Assembly (NCBI GenBank): GCA_013151115.1
Contig: JAADIW010000080.1
Location: 1 to 6,773 of the forward strand
Direction of reading: 5' to 3'
DNA: 6,773 nucleotides
Source of the DNA: Caldisericota bacterium
Lineage (GTDB): Bacteria > Bipolaricaulota > Bipolaricaulia > Bipolaricaulales > Bipolaricaulaceae
Shown here: piece after piece, positions 1 to 6,098 of the stretch
Numbering within the stretch: position 1 is the stretch's first letter
How the letters are laid out: each line of letters opens with the position of its first letter
Made by a program: the position numbers and the translations under genes
Notes under the pieces: model-generated
Database searches by the model: none
What the model was told of the DNA's origin: nothing
What the model saw: the letters and a program-made list of their open reading frames with translations, nothing else

Positions 1-259
1 CCCACGCATCCTCGGGGTGACGCCAATGACGGGGGTACTCGCTCGATACGAGGGGAACCAGTTCCTCGGGGGGACCCAGGCCCAATACCTCCGCGACCAC
101 CTCGGCGTCGCGATCGAAGGGGCGGCCGTTCCGGTATGTGTTCGCCCGCCCCACCGGCTTCAGATAGCGCACCCCGCCCGATATGAGCCCCCCGATGCCC
201 AGGATCAGCGAGGTCTTCCCCGCCTTCTCCTCCACCGCGGCGAAGTAGACGCGTTTCAC
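1..259 (-). CDS. BioD-like / phosphotransacetylase-family P-loop protein, N-terminal part (truncated by window edge)
   Basis: Only the first 86 codons are inside the window; the C-terminus lies beyond position 1. The visible part begins VKRVYFAAVEEKAGKTSLIL: a hydrophobic first strand, then a compact P-loop with AGKTS at residues 13-17, as in the dethiobiotin-synthetase-like (AAA_26) N-terminal domain of phosphotransacetylase-family proteins. The YLKPVGR stretch at residues 32-38 is the next conserved strand (FKPVG-type) of that fold. Full-length family members often continue into a DRTGG domain, which cannot be checked here. The GTG start at 257-259 overlaps the TGA stop of the upstream CoA ligase by 4 nt (GTGA), with a G-rich ribosome-binding stretch just before it, so translation is probably coupled. 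The pairing suggests a role in acetyl-CoA/acetyl-phosphate metabolism or its regulation, but the catalytic activity of such BioD-like proteins is uncertain. A BioD- or CobB-type ligase is the alternative. Confidence 0.75.
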   Translation of the reverse strand, partial: MKRVYFAAVEEKAGKTSLILGIGGLISGGVRYLKPVGRANTYRNGRPFDRDAEVVAEVLGLGPPEELVPLVSSEYPRHWRHPEDAW

Positions 260-2343
260 CTCTCCCCCCTCGACAACGTGATCCGCAGGTCCACGGCCAC
301 CACACGATCAGGGTAGGCGAGGAGCGGGTTCACATCAAGCTCCACGATCTCGGGGAAGTCATGCACCAGATGCGACACCCGCTCCAGGGCCTCGGCCACG
401 GCCTCCACCCTCACCCCCGGCTCCCCCCGGACCCCGCGCAGGAGGGCGTACCCCCGGATCGATTCCACCATCTCCCGTGCCTCCCCCGGGGAAAGGGGGG
501 CGACCCCGAAGACCACGTCCCGCAGGACTTCCACGAATATCCCCCCCAACCCCACCATCGCCAGGGGGCCGAACTGGGGGTCGCGCACCGAGCCCAGGAT
601 GACCTCCCTCCCCGGTGGCAGCTGTTTCTGCACGAGCACCCCCTCGATCCGTGCCCGAGGGAAGCGGTAGGCCGCGCGGACGAGCATCGCCTCGGCCCTC
701 TCGCCCGCCGCCTCCGCCGGGACGTCGAGGACGACACCCCCCACCTCCGTCTTGTGCACGAGGTCCGGCGATACCAACTTCAGCACCACCGGACCCCCGA
801 GCTTCGCCGCGATCTCCGCGGCCTCATCGGGGGTGCGGGCGAGTCCCCAGGGCGCCACCGGGATCCCGTACGCCGAGAGCACTTCCATCGCCTCCACTCC
901 GAGCTGGGACTTCCCCATCGCGAGGGCCCGTTCCAGGACCGCCCGCACACGCTCCCGATCCACCGACAGCTCCCGCGGCTCCTCCCACTCCCGGGCCTTG
1001 ACCTCGGCGTAGCGGTGGAGGACGGACAGGGCCCGCACGGCCCGTGAGGGGTCGAAATAACTGGGGATCCCGGCCGCACGCAGCACCTCCTCGGCCTCCT
1101 CGCCGAGATCGCCGGCCATGAAGCTCACGGTGAGGGGCTTGCCCGACCGGCGCATGGCTTCGGAGACGGCGCGCGCGAGCTCGGGGAAGGGGATGAGGGG
1201 CGCCGGCGCCGAGAGCGCTACGACCATGTCCACGTTGGGATCATCGATCACGAGGTCCAAGGCCTTCTTGTAGCGGTCGAGGCGGGCGTCGCCGAGGACG
1301 TCCACGGGGTTGTAGATGTTGGCCGCGGGGGGAAGGAATTCCCCCAGCGCCCTGGCCGTGCCCTCATCGAAGCGGGCGAGCTCGAGCCCGTGTTCCTCCA
1401 CCGCGTCGCTCGCCATCACCCCCGCTCCCCCGGCGTTGGTCATCACCCCCACGCGTCTGCCCCTGGGGATGGGCTGCTTGGCAAGGGCGTAGGCGTAATC
1501 GAACAGTTCCTCCACGTTCCGGGCCCGGATGACCCCGCACTTCCTGAACGCCGCCTCGTAGGCGGCGTCGGAACCCGCGAGGGTCCCGGTGTGGGAGGAG
1601 ACCGCCCGGGCCCCGGCCTCGGTGCGGCCTGCCTTCAGGACCACGATGGGGGTCGTCTTCACCACCTCCCGGGCGATGCGGATGAACGCGCCCCCATCGG
1701 CGATCCCCTCCAGATACGCCACGATCACCTTGGTATCCGGATCCTCGGCGAACGGGCGTAGGAAATGGGCCTCGTTCAGCACGGCCTTGTTCCCGAGGGA
1801 CACGAAGTGGGAGAAGCCCAACTTCTCCTCCCACGCCCAGTCCAGGACCGAGGTGCAGAAGGCCCCCGACTGGGAGAGGAACGCGATGTTGCCCGGCAGC
1901 GCTCCCCGCACGGCGAAGGTGGCGTTCAGGCCGGCCTCGGTGGAGATGAGGCCGAAGCAGTTCGGCCCGAGGACGTTGATCCCGTACCTGCGCGCGATCT
2001 CCACCAGCCGTCTCTCCCGCACCGCCCCCTCCGGCCCCGCTTCCTTGAACCCCGCGGTGATGACCACCACGTTCCTTATCCCCACGCGGCCGCACTCCTC
2101 GACGACGGCGAGCGCGGGGTCAGCGGGGATGATCACCACCGCCATGTCGGGGACCTCGGGGAGGGCCGAGACGTTGGGGTAGCACTTCACCCCCTCGATC
2201 TCCCGGTACTTGGGGTTGACCGGATAGAACCGCCCGGGGAAGCTCGACATGTTCCTGAACAGGACGTTTCCGAGCTTTCCCTCCTTGGGAGACGCCCCGA
2301 TCAGGGCCACCGACTTCGGGAATAGAAGGCCCTCGAGTCCCAT
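256..2343 (-). CDS. ADP-forming acetate/acyl-CoA ligase, fused alpha-beta subunits
   Basis: The 695 residues match the usual length of single-chain ADP-forming acetyl/acyl-CoA synthetases, which convert acyl-CoA + ADP + Pi to acid + CoA + ATP (substrate-level phosphorylation in the cytoplasm). Domain order is alpha then beta. An N-terminal CoA-binding Rossmann domain (SVALIGAS at 11-18) comes first. Two succinyl-CoA-synthetase-like domains follow (FLSQSGAF at 155-162; SSHTGTLAGSD at 249-259, whose H251 is the expected phosphohistidine). The C-terminal ATP-grasp part (about 470-690) has LKLVSPDLVHKTEVGGV at 521-537; H530 aligns with the second, beta-subunit histidine. VELDVNPLL at 667-675 is the ATP-grasp metal-binding end. 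Preferred acyl substrate (acetate, branched or aryl acids) cannot be read from sequence. It starts a minus-strand operon with the BioD-like gene. The ATG at 2343 has no Shine-Dalgarno at normal spacing but sits 8 nt after a -10-like TAAGAT. Confidence 0.93.
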   Translation of the reverse strand: MGLEGLLFPKSVALIGASPKEGKLGNVLFRNMSSFPGRFYPVNPKYREIEGVKCYPNVSALPEVPDMAVVIIPADPALAVVEECGRVGIRNVVVITAGFKEAGPEGAVRERRLVEIARRYGINVLGPNCFGLISTEAGLNATFAVRGALPGNIAFLSQSGAFCTSVLDWAWEEKLGFSHFVSLGNKAVLNEAHFLRPFAEDPDTKVIVAYLEGIADGGAFIRIAREVVKTTPIVVLKAGRTEAGARAVSSHTGTLAGSDAAYEAAFRKCGVIRARNVEELFDYAYALAKQPIPRGRRVGVMTNAGGAGVMASDAVEEHGLELARFDEGTARALGEFLPPAANIYNPVDVLGDARLDRYKKALDLVIDDPNVDMVVALSAPAPLIPFPELARAVSEAMRRSGKPLTVSFMAGDLGEEAEEVLRAAGIPSYFDPSRAVRALSVLHRYAEVKAREWEEPRELSVDRERVRAVLERALAMGKSQLGVEAMEVLSAYGIPVAPWGLARTPDEAAEIAAKLGGPVVLKLVSPDLVHKTEVGGVVLDVPAEAAGERAEAMLVRAAYRFPRARIEGVLVQKQLPPGREVILGSVRDPQFGPLAMVGLGGIFVEVLRDVVFGVAPLSPGEAREMVESIRGYALLRGVRGEPGVRVEAVAEALERVSHLVHDFPEIVELDVNPLLAYPDRVVAVDLRITLSRGER

Positions 2344-2351
2344 CTCAATTC

Positions 2352-2381
2352 ATCTTAAGGGCCTCCACAGAATCTGCGCAA
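2352..2381 (-). promoter_or_regulatory. Putative promoter of the CoA-ligase operon, leaderless type
   Basis: On the minus strand TTGCGC (2381-2376) is followed after 18 nt by TAAGAT (2357-2352). Eight nt later comes the ATG of the CoA ligase. A start site about 7 nt after the -10 would fall at or next to the ATG, giving a leaderless message. TAAGAT fits the TAnnnT core but the -35 is only a partial match. Confidence 0.45.
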
Positions 2382-2464
2382 CCCTTGCACGGGCTCTACA
2401 GAGGGAGGGGGGAGAATGAGGTGCGCAAGAGCCCGCTTTCGAACACGGAGGCGCCGAGCAACGC

Positions 2465-2489
2465 CAGGGGCGATCCCCGATTGCCCCTG
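2465..2489. promoter_or_regulatory. Inverted repeat abutting the kinase-operon -10; candidate operator
   Basis: CAGGGGC (2465-2471) and GCCCCTG (2483-2489) are perfect 7-bp inverted arms around an 11-bp centre. The right arm touches the -10 hexamer at 2490. It occupies the -35 position, where no TTGACA-like box is visible, so a dimeric protein bound here could block or replace -35 recognition. If transcription starts near 2502 the repeat is not in the mRNA, which argues for a DNA site rather than an RNA hairpin. Confidence 0.4.
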
Positions 2490-2495
2490 TATACT
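2490..2495 (+). promoter_or_regulatory. -10 element TATACT of the response-regulator operon, leaderless type
   Basis: TATACT matches the bacterial -10 consensus at five of six positions. It is separated from the ATG at 2504 by only 8 nt (TTTTCGCC), which contains no Shine-Dalgarno. The predicted start site (about 2502-2504) would give a leaderless mRNA. The same 8-nt geometry is seen at the divergent CoA-ligase gene. Confidence 0.55.
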
Positions 2496-2503
2496 TTTTC
2501 GCC

Positions 2504-3184
2504 ATGAAAACGATCCTTTTGGTGGAGGACGAACGCGAGATCGCCCGCATGGTGCAGGCCTACCTCATGCGCGAGGGGTATCGGGTGGAAGTGGCGTTCG
2601 ACGGCGAGGAGGGCTGGCGGCTGTACAAGGATCTAGAGCCCGACCTGATCATCCTCGACCTCATGCTCCCCAAGCTCCACGGTTTGGAGCTCGCGCGCCG
2701 GATCCGCCGGGAGTCGGACGTGCCCATCATCATGCTCACCGCCCTCTCCGAGGAGGCGGATCGGGTGGCGGGGTTGGAGCTGGGGGCCGATGATTACGTA
2801 ACCAAGCCCTTCTCGTTGCGCGAGCTCGCCGCGCGGGTGCGGGCCGTGCTCCGCCGGGCGGAGGGGCTGCGGGAGCCGGAGAAGCTCACCTACGGCCCCC
2901 TGGAGATCGATCTCGCTTCCCGCGAGGTACGGCTGGACGGGAAGCCCGTCGACCTCACCCCGATAGAGTTCGACCTGTTGGCCTACCTCGCACGCCACCC
3001 GGGCAAGGTCTTCACGCGCCGGGAACTCCTCTCCGCGGTGCAGGAGAGGTCTTACGCCTCTTTCCCCCGCACCATCGACTCCCACATCAAGAACCTCCGC
3101 CACAAGATCGAACGCGACCCCAAGAATCCGGAGTTCATCCTCACCGTGCACGGGGTGGGCTACAAATTCCAGGCGGGCGGGTGA
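2504..3184 (+). CDS. Two-component response regulator, OmpR/PhoB family
   Basis: 226 residues, the standard length. The receiver domain (about 1-118) has the acidic pair E8/D9, the phospho-acceptor D52 in LIILDLMLP, the switch residue T79 in IIMLTAL, Y98, and K101 in YVTKPF. The C-terminal winged helix (about 127-224) shows the usual four-strand entry (GPLEIDLASREVRLDG), LTPIEFDLL, a recognition-helix region at PRTIDSHIKNLRHKIE (188-203) and the wing motif VHGVGYKF (215-222). All catalytic residues are intact, so it should be phosphorylated by the kinase encoded immediately downstream, whose GTG start overlaps this stop by 4 nt. It resembles BaeR/PhoP-like regulators, but targets cannot be inferred. 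The divergent CoA-ligase operon and its own promoter are natural candidates because all share the 2344-2503 control region. The ATG at 2504 is chosen because the REC fold begins there (MKTILLVEDE). Confidence 0.95.
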   Translation: MKTILLVEDEREIARMVQAYLMREGYRVEVAFDGEEGWRLYKDLEPDLIILDLMLPKLHGLELARRIRRESDVPIIMLTALSEEADRVAGLELGADDYVTKPFSLRELAARVRAVLRRAEGLREPEKLTYGPLEIDLASREVRLDGKPVDLTPIEFDLLAYLARHPGKVFTRRELLSAVQERSYASFPRTIDSHIKNLRHKIERDPKNPEFILTVHGVGYKFQAGG

Positions 3185-4545
3185 GGACGATGTCGTTCAG
3201 CTGGAAGCTCGTCCTGGCCATGGTGGCCGTGGTGCTGGTGGCGGTGGGCGGGACGTATCTCTTCACCACCCGGGGGATCCACGAGCGCTTCGACCTCTAC
3301 CTCGCCAAGGCCCGTGAAGCCCACGCCAAGGAGGTGGCCGAGCTCCTCGGGGCCTTTTGGGCGAAGAACCGCTCGTGGGACGGCGTGGAGCGGTTCTTCA
3401 CCCTGGAGATAAACCTCAAGTGGGCCGGCGGGGTGATACGCCAGGCGGGTCCCATGAGCCAATACGCCCTGGTGGACACCGAGGGCCGGGTGATCGCATG
3501 CCAAAAGGGGCGTGGCATCCCTGGGGAACGCGTCCCTCCCGATCGTCTGCGGTACAGCATCCCCGTGGAGGTGGGGGGCGAGGTGGTGGGGGCGTTGGTC
3601 CCCCTGAGGGGGGAGCTCGGCCCCCTGGAGGAGGGCTTCTTGGAGTCGGTCCGCAACGCCTCCTTCGTGGGGATGGCCATCGGGGTCGCCGCGGCGGGGA
3701 TCCTGGGGGCGATGCTCGCCTGGCAGCTCTCGTCGCCCCTGCGGCGCTTGATCCGGGCCACCGAGCGGATCGCCGCGGGCGACCTCGCCCACCGGGTACA
3801 GGTCCGGGCCCGGGACGAGTTGGGGAAGCTCGCCCGGGCGTTCAACCGCATGGCCGAGGCCCTGCAGCGCTCCGAGCGCGCCAGGAGGAACCTCCTCGCC
3901 GACATCGCCCACGAACTCCGCACCCCGCTCACCGTGATCCAGGGGAACCTCGAGGCCATGTTGGACGGGATCTTCCCCCTAACCCCCGAGGCGTTGGCCC
4001 CGGTCTACGAGGAAACCCTGCAGCTGGGGAAGCTGGTCGAGGATCTGCGGGAGCTGACCCTGGCGGAGGCCGGCACGCTCCCGTTGGAGCGGGAGGTGTT
4101 CGACCTCTCGGAGCTGGTGGAGCGCGTGTGCGACGCGGTCCGTCCCGTGGCCGCGGAGGAGGGGGTCGAGCTCGAGGTCCGCCTCCGGCGGGGGCTCCCC
4201 GTGGAGGCCGATCCGCGGAGGATCCGCCAGGTGCTGGGAAACATCCTCGCCAACGCCATCCGGTACGCCCCATCCGGGAGCACGGTCACGGTGGCGGTGG
4301 GGCGCGAGGACGGCGAGGCGCTGGTGTCGGTGCGCGACCGCGGGCCCGGGATCCCGCCCGAGGACCTCCCCCACATCTTCGAGCGGTTTTACAAGGTCGA
4401 CCGTTCGCGGAACGAGGAGGGCTCGGGCCTGGGGTTGGCCATCGCCAAGGCCATCGTGGAGGCCCACGGCGGGCGGATCTGGGCGGAGAGCACCCCCGGC
4501 GAGGGGACCACGATCCGCTTCACGCTCCCCCTGAAAGGCCCTTAG
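3181..4545 (+). CDS. Membrane sensor histidine kinase (HAMP-HisKA-HATPase)
   Basis: 454 residues in the classical order. TM1 is about 9-28. An extracytoplasmic sensor domain (about 29-160) contains YALVDTEGRVIA (95-106), a PAS-like strand-turn-strand. TM2 is about 161-181. A HAMP linker (about 182-234, with RDELGKLARAFNRM) follows. The HisKA H-box HELRTP has the phospho-acceptor H244. The ATPase lid has the N-box NILANAI (354-360), G1 box DRGPGI (386-391), F box HIFERFY (398-404) and G2 box GSGLGLAI (414-421). All key residues are present, so autophosphorylation and transfer to the adjacent regulator are expected. The H-box region followed by GNLEAMLDG resembles BaeS-like kinases; the ligand is unknown. 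The start is ambiguous: GTG at 3181 overlaps the regulator stop as GTGA, while ATG at 3190 has GAGG only 3 nt before it. The stop TAG overlaps the stop of the convergent gene. Confidence 0.95.
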   Translation: MRTMSFSWKLVLAMVAVVLVAVGGTYLFTTRGIHERFDLYLAKAREAHAKEVAELLGAFWAKNRSWDGVERFFTLEINLKWAGGVIRQAGPMSQYALVDTEGRVIACQKGRGIPGERVPPDRLRYSIPVEVGGEVVGALVPLRGELGPLEEGFLESVRNASFVGMAIGVAAAGILGAMLAWQLSSPLRRLIRATERIAAGDLAHRVQVRARDELGKLARAFNRMAEALQRSERARRNLLADIAHELRTPLTVIQGNLEAMLDGIFPLTPEALAPVYEETLQLGKLVEDLRELTLAEAGTLPLEREVFDLSELVERVCDAVRPVAAEEGVELEVRLRRGLPVEADPRRIRQVLGNILANAIRYAPSGSTVTVAVGREDGEALVSVRDRGPGIPPEDLPHIFERFYKVDRSRNEEGSGLGLAIAKAIVEAHGGRIWAESTPGEGTTIRFTLPLKGP

Positions 4546-4549
4546 GGCC
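4537..4549. terminator. Short GC hairpin over the two convergent stop codons; possible weak terminator
   Basis: GGCCC (4537-4541) and GGGCC (4545-4549) pair around the 3-nt centre TTA, which is part of both stop codons. On the minus strand the hairpin is followed by TTTC, a very short U-run that could act as a weak intrinsic terminator for the minus operon. On the plus strand no U-run follows. The stem is only 5 bp, so the call is tentative. Confidence 0.3.
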
Positions 4550-5135
4550 GTGGGTCTTCGGGGGACATGGGGCGCTGTTGGTACCCCAGGTGGCGTAGGA
4601 GGAGCCATATCCCCCCTAAGTACGGTGTTTCCACCTCTATCCCCCAGGCGGCGTACAGGAACGCGAACGCTTTGCGCATGTGCTCGGCCCCCGCGGCGAT
4701 ATCGCCCCGCCGCAGGGCGGCCAGGGACTCGTCGAGGGCGAACCCCAGAAAGGAGCGGATGTTGGTCAGTATCAGGGAGAGGACACGCCGCTTGCCCGGG
4801 GGGACATCGGGGGGCATGGCCTTCCGGATGAGCTCGAGGCGCGCGAGCATCCCGGGGAGCGGGGGCCTCGCCGGAGGCGCGGCCACGGTGTGTTCCCCCC
4901 CTTCCCCCTCGATGAGATTCACGACCTGTTGAATGTAAAGGCGTTGATCCGTGGGGGTGGGAGCGTATACGGCCAGCGCGGCGTAGTACATGGCGAGCCG
5001 GAGTTCCCGCGCGAGGGAGATCGCTTGATCGGCGATCCCCTCCGCCGGGCCTATCTCGGCGGGGGGTTGGGCGGGCGCCAACGCCCCGCCGGCGAGGAGG
5101 AGCGCGGCCAACAGGGCCTTCTTGGTCGCGTTCAT
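4542..5135 (-). CDS. Secreted alpha-helical protein of unknown function
   Basis: 197 residues, family not recognised. The N-terminus MNATKKALLAALLLAGGALA is a signal peptide: two lysines, a hydrophobic core, then ALA/APA cleavage options at about residues 20-22. There is no lipobox cysteine. The mature part is predicted mostly helical: an Ala/Leu-rich helix at about 35-58, a segment with YIQQVVNLIEGEGG (67-80), a Pro-rich linker (86-94), helices at about 95-107 and 115-143, and an aromatic C-terminal part with AFLYAAWG and YLGGIWLLLRHLGY (172-185). That last hydrophobic stretch could be buried or membrane-contacting. The gene is 39 nt downstream of the membrane regulator on the same strand, and its stop overlaps the convergent kinase stop. 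A GTG at 5147 would add four residues; the ATG is preferred because a possible -10 (TAAAGT) covers that GTG. It is real by codon pattern and signal peptide, and likely acts outside the cytoplasmic membrane. Confidence 0.8.
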   Translation of the reverse strand: MNATKKALLAALLLAGGALAPAQPPAEIGPAEGIADQAISLARELRLAMYYAALAVYAPTPTDQRLYIQQVVNLIEGEGGEHTVAAPPARPPLPGMLARLELIRKAMPPDVPPGKRRVLSLILTNIRSFLGFALDESLAALRRGDIAAGAEHMRKAFAFLYAAWGIEVETPYLGGIWLLLRHLGYQQRPMSPEDPRP

Positions 5136-5145
5136 CGTGGCTCTC

Positions 5146-5151
5146 ACTTTA
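5146..5151 (-). promoter_or_regulatory. Possible internal -10 (TAAAGT) before the secreted-protein gene
   Basis: Minus-strand TAAAGT fits TAnnnT and lies 10 nt before the ATG at 5135, so a message starting here would be leaderless or nearly so. No -35 is seen at 16-18 nt. The nearest TTGA element (5178-5173) is 21 nt upstream. This would fit an activator-dependent promoter but could be chance. Confidence 0.25.
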
Positions 5152-5172
5152 GCGCCGCGTCGGTCTAAAGTA

Positions 5173-5189
5173 CATCAACGCTCGGTCAA
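5173..5189 (-). promoter_or_regulatory. TTGACC-N5-TTGATG direct repeat, candidate operator for the membrane regulator
   Basis: On the minus strand TTGACC (5189-5184) and TTGATG (5178-5173) start 11 nt apart, nearly matching TTGACC-N6-TTGATC of the divergent spacer at 6121-6138. The intervening bases are also similar (GAGCG against GCCGCG). Most of the site overlaps the last codons of the regulator (Leu-Thr-Glu-Arg-stop), so coding constraint is an alternative explanation. Confidence 0.35.
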
Positions 5190-6047
5190 CCCGATCTCTT
5201 CGGGGGAAAGGAGCTTGTACCCGAAGCCCGGCACGGTGGCGATCAGGGCCTCGGCCCCCGGCATCACCTCCCCCAGCCGTCGCCGCAGGAGGTACACGTA
5301 TTGCTTTACGTCCTTGGAGTTCGCGTACCGTGAATCGGGCCACAGCTCCCGCAGGATCTCCCGGTCGGAGAAGACCCGGCCCGGTTCCCGGGCGAGGAGC
5401 ACGAGGAGCGCGTACTGCTTCGGCGAGAGTTTGACGGTCCTGCCACAAAGGCGCACCTCCTTGCTCCCCTCGTCGATCGTCAGGCTCCCCACCTCGATGA
5501 GCGCCCTGGTCCCGCCCGCGGTGGACGGGCGCCTCCCCCGCGCGAGGTAGACGGATCCCCCGAGCGCGCCCATCCCCAGGAAAGCGAGGATCCCGACGGC
5601 TATCGGGGCCCACGGGGATCTACCCCCCTGGAAGGGAACCTCGAGCCACACACGTACGTAACTCCCTTCGTCCCCCAGGGGATAGAGGACCTCGAGGAAC
5701 TCCCCTCCCTCCACGGTGGCGGCCCGCGCCCCCGATGGGGGCGCCGCGAGCGCCGGCGGCGAGAGATCGCCGCGCCCTTCCCGCACCACTTCCTCCCCCC
5801 TCCACACGACCTCCACCAGCACGGCGCTCCCCAGCAGCATGAACCGCGCCGCGTCCTCGAGGGTTCCCCGTTCCCCCTCGGCCAACCATCCCGCGGCGGC
5901 CTCGGCGAAGGCCGCGACGTAATCCAAACTCCGGTCGCGGAACGCTTCGAATTCCCCGGCCCCGCCGCGGCCCAGGAGGGCCAGGGCCACGGCCCCACCG
6001 ATGAGCGTGATCCCGAGGGTCAGGGCGAGGGCCGCCGCCTTTCCCAT
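5175..6047 (-). CDS. Membrane-anchored one-component transcription regulator: TM-sensor-TM-OmpR/PhoB-type winged helix
   Basis: 290 residues. MGK then TM1 (about 5-26). An extracytoplasmic domain (about 27-146) has a helical start, a PAS/Cache-like strand pair (LVEVVWRGEEVVREG, 77-91) and a later pair (FLEVLYPLG, YVRVWLEVP). TM2 (about 147-168) is followed by basic ARGRRP. The C-terminal winged helix (about 185-281) has VGSLTIDEGSKEVRLCG, KLSPKQYALLVLLA, a recognition-helix region SKDVKQYVYLLRRRLG (244-259) and the wing TVPGFGYKLL (271-280). There is no receiver, HAMP or kinase domain. Two TMs put both termini inside, as the positive-inside rule and DNA binding require. It resembles ToxR/CadC in principle but in reverse order, since those have the winged helix first. 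It probably binds the divergent spacer and the downstream gene's upstream region. ATG 6047 is chosen for GGAGG 5 nt before it; GTG at 6059 or further upstream starts are possible. Confidence 0.85.
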   Translation of the reverse strand: MGKAAALALTLGITLIGGAVALALLGRGGAGEFEAFRDRSLDYVAAFAEAAAGWLAEGERGTLEDAARFMLLGSAVLVEVVWRGEEVVREGRGDLSPPALAAPPSGARAATVEGGEFLEVLYPLGDEGSYVRVWLEVPFQGGRSPWAPIAVGILAFLGMGALGGSVYLARGRRPSTAGGTRALIEVGSLTIDEGSKEVRLCGRTVKLSPKQYALLVLLAREPGRVFSDREILRELWPDSRYANSKDVKQYVYLLRRRLGEVMPGAEALIATVPGFGYKLLSPEEIGLTER

Positions 6048-6065
6048 ACGTGCCTCCACGGCCAG

Positions 6066-6094
6066 AAGGTAGACCAAAGCCGTACGGACAACAA
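6066..6094 (-). promoter_or_regulatory. Putative promoter of the membrane regulator
   Basis: On the minus strand TTGTTG (6094-6089), a 17-nt spacer and TACCTT (6071-6066) give normal spacing with moderate matches. A start near 6059 would leave a leader of about 12 nt containing GGAGG before the ATG at 6047. The TTGA repeat array lies just upstream of the -35, where an activator would sit. Confidence 0.4.
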
Positions 6095-6098
6095 GGAT

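Noticed and set aside
361..1047. Long plus-strand open frame opposite the CoA ligase
   Set aside because: His/Pro/Arg-rich translation without any domain, antisense to a clear enzyme; a typical GC-rich shadow frame.
2345..2366. Minus-strand GGAGG (2366-2362) with an ATG-AAT-TGA mini-frame 8 nt after it, just before the CoA-ligase ATG
   Set aside because: It looks like a start-stop upstream frame. However, its ATG overlaps the -10-like TAAGAT, so in the leaderless model it is not transcribed, and a two-codon match is easily chance.
2400..2421. Purine-only tract as a possible G-quadruplex or origin-like element
   Set aside because: Only two clear G-runs of three or more are present, and no DnaA boxes or AT-rich unwinding region were seen.
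3160..3912. 250-codon minus-strand open frame opposite the sensor kinase
   Set aside because: Low-complexity Gly/Pro/His/Arg composition and antisense to an intact kinase with all motifs.
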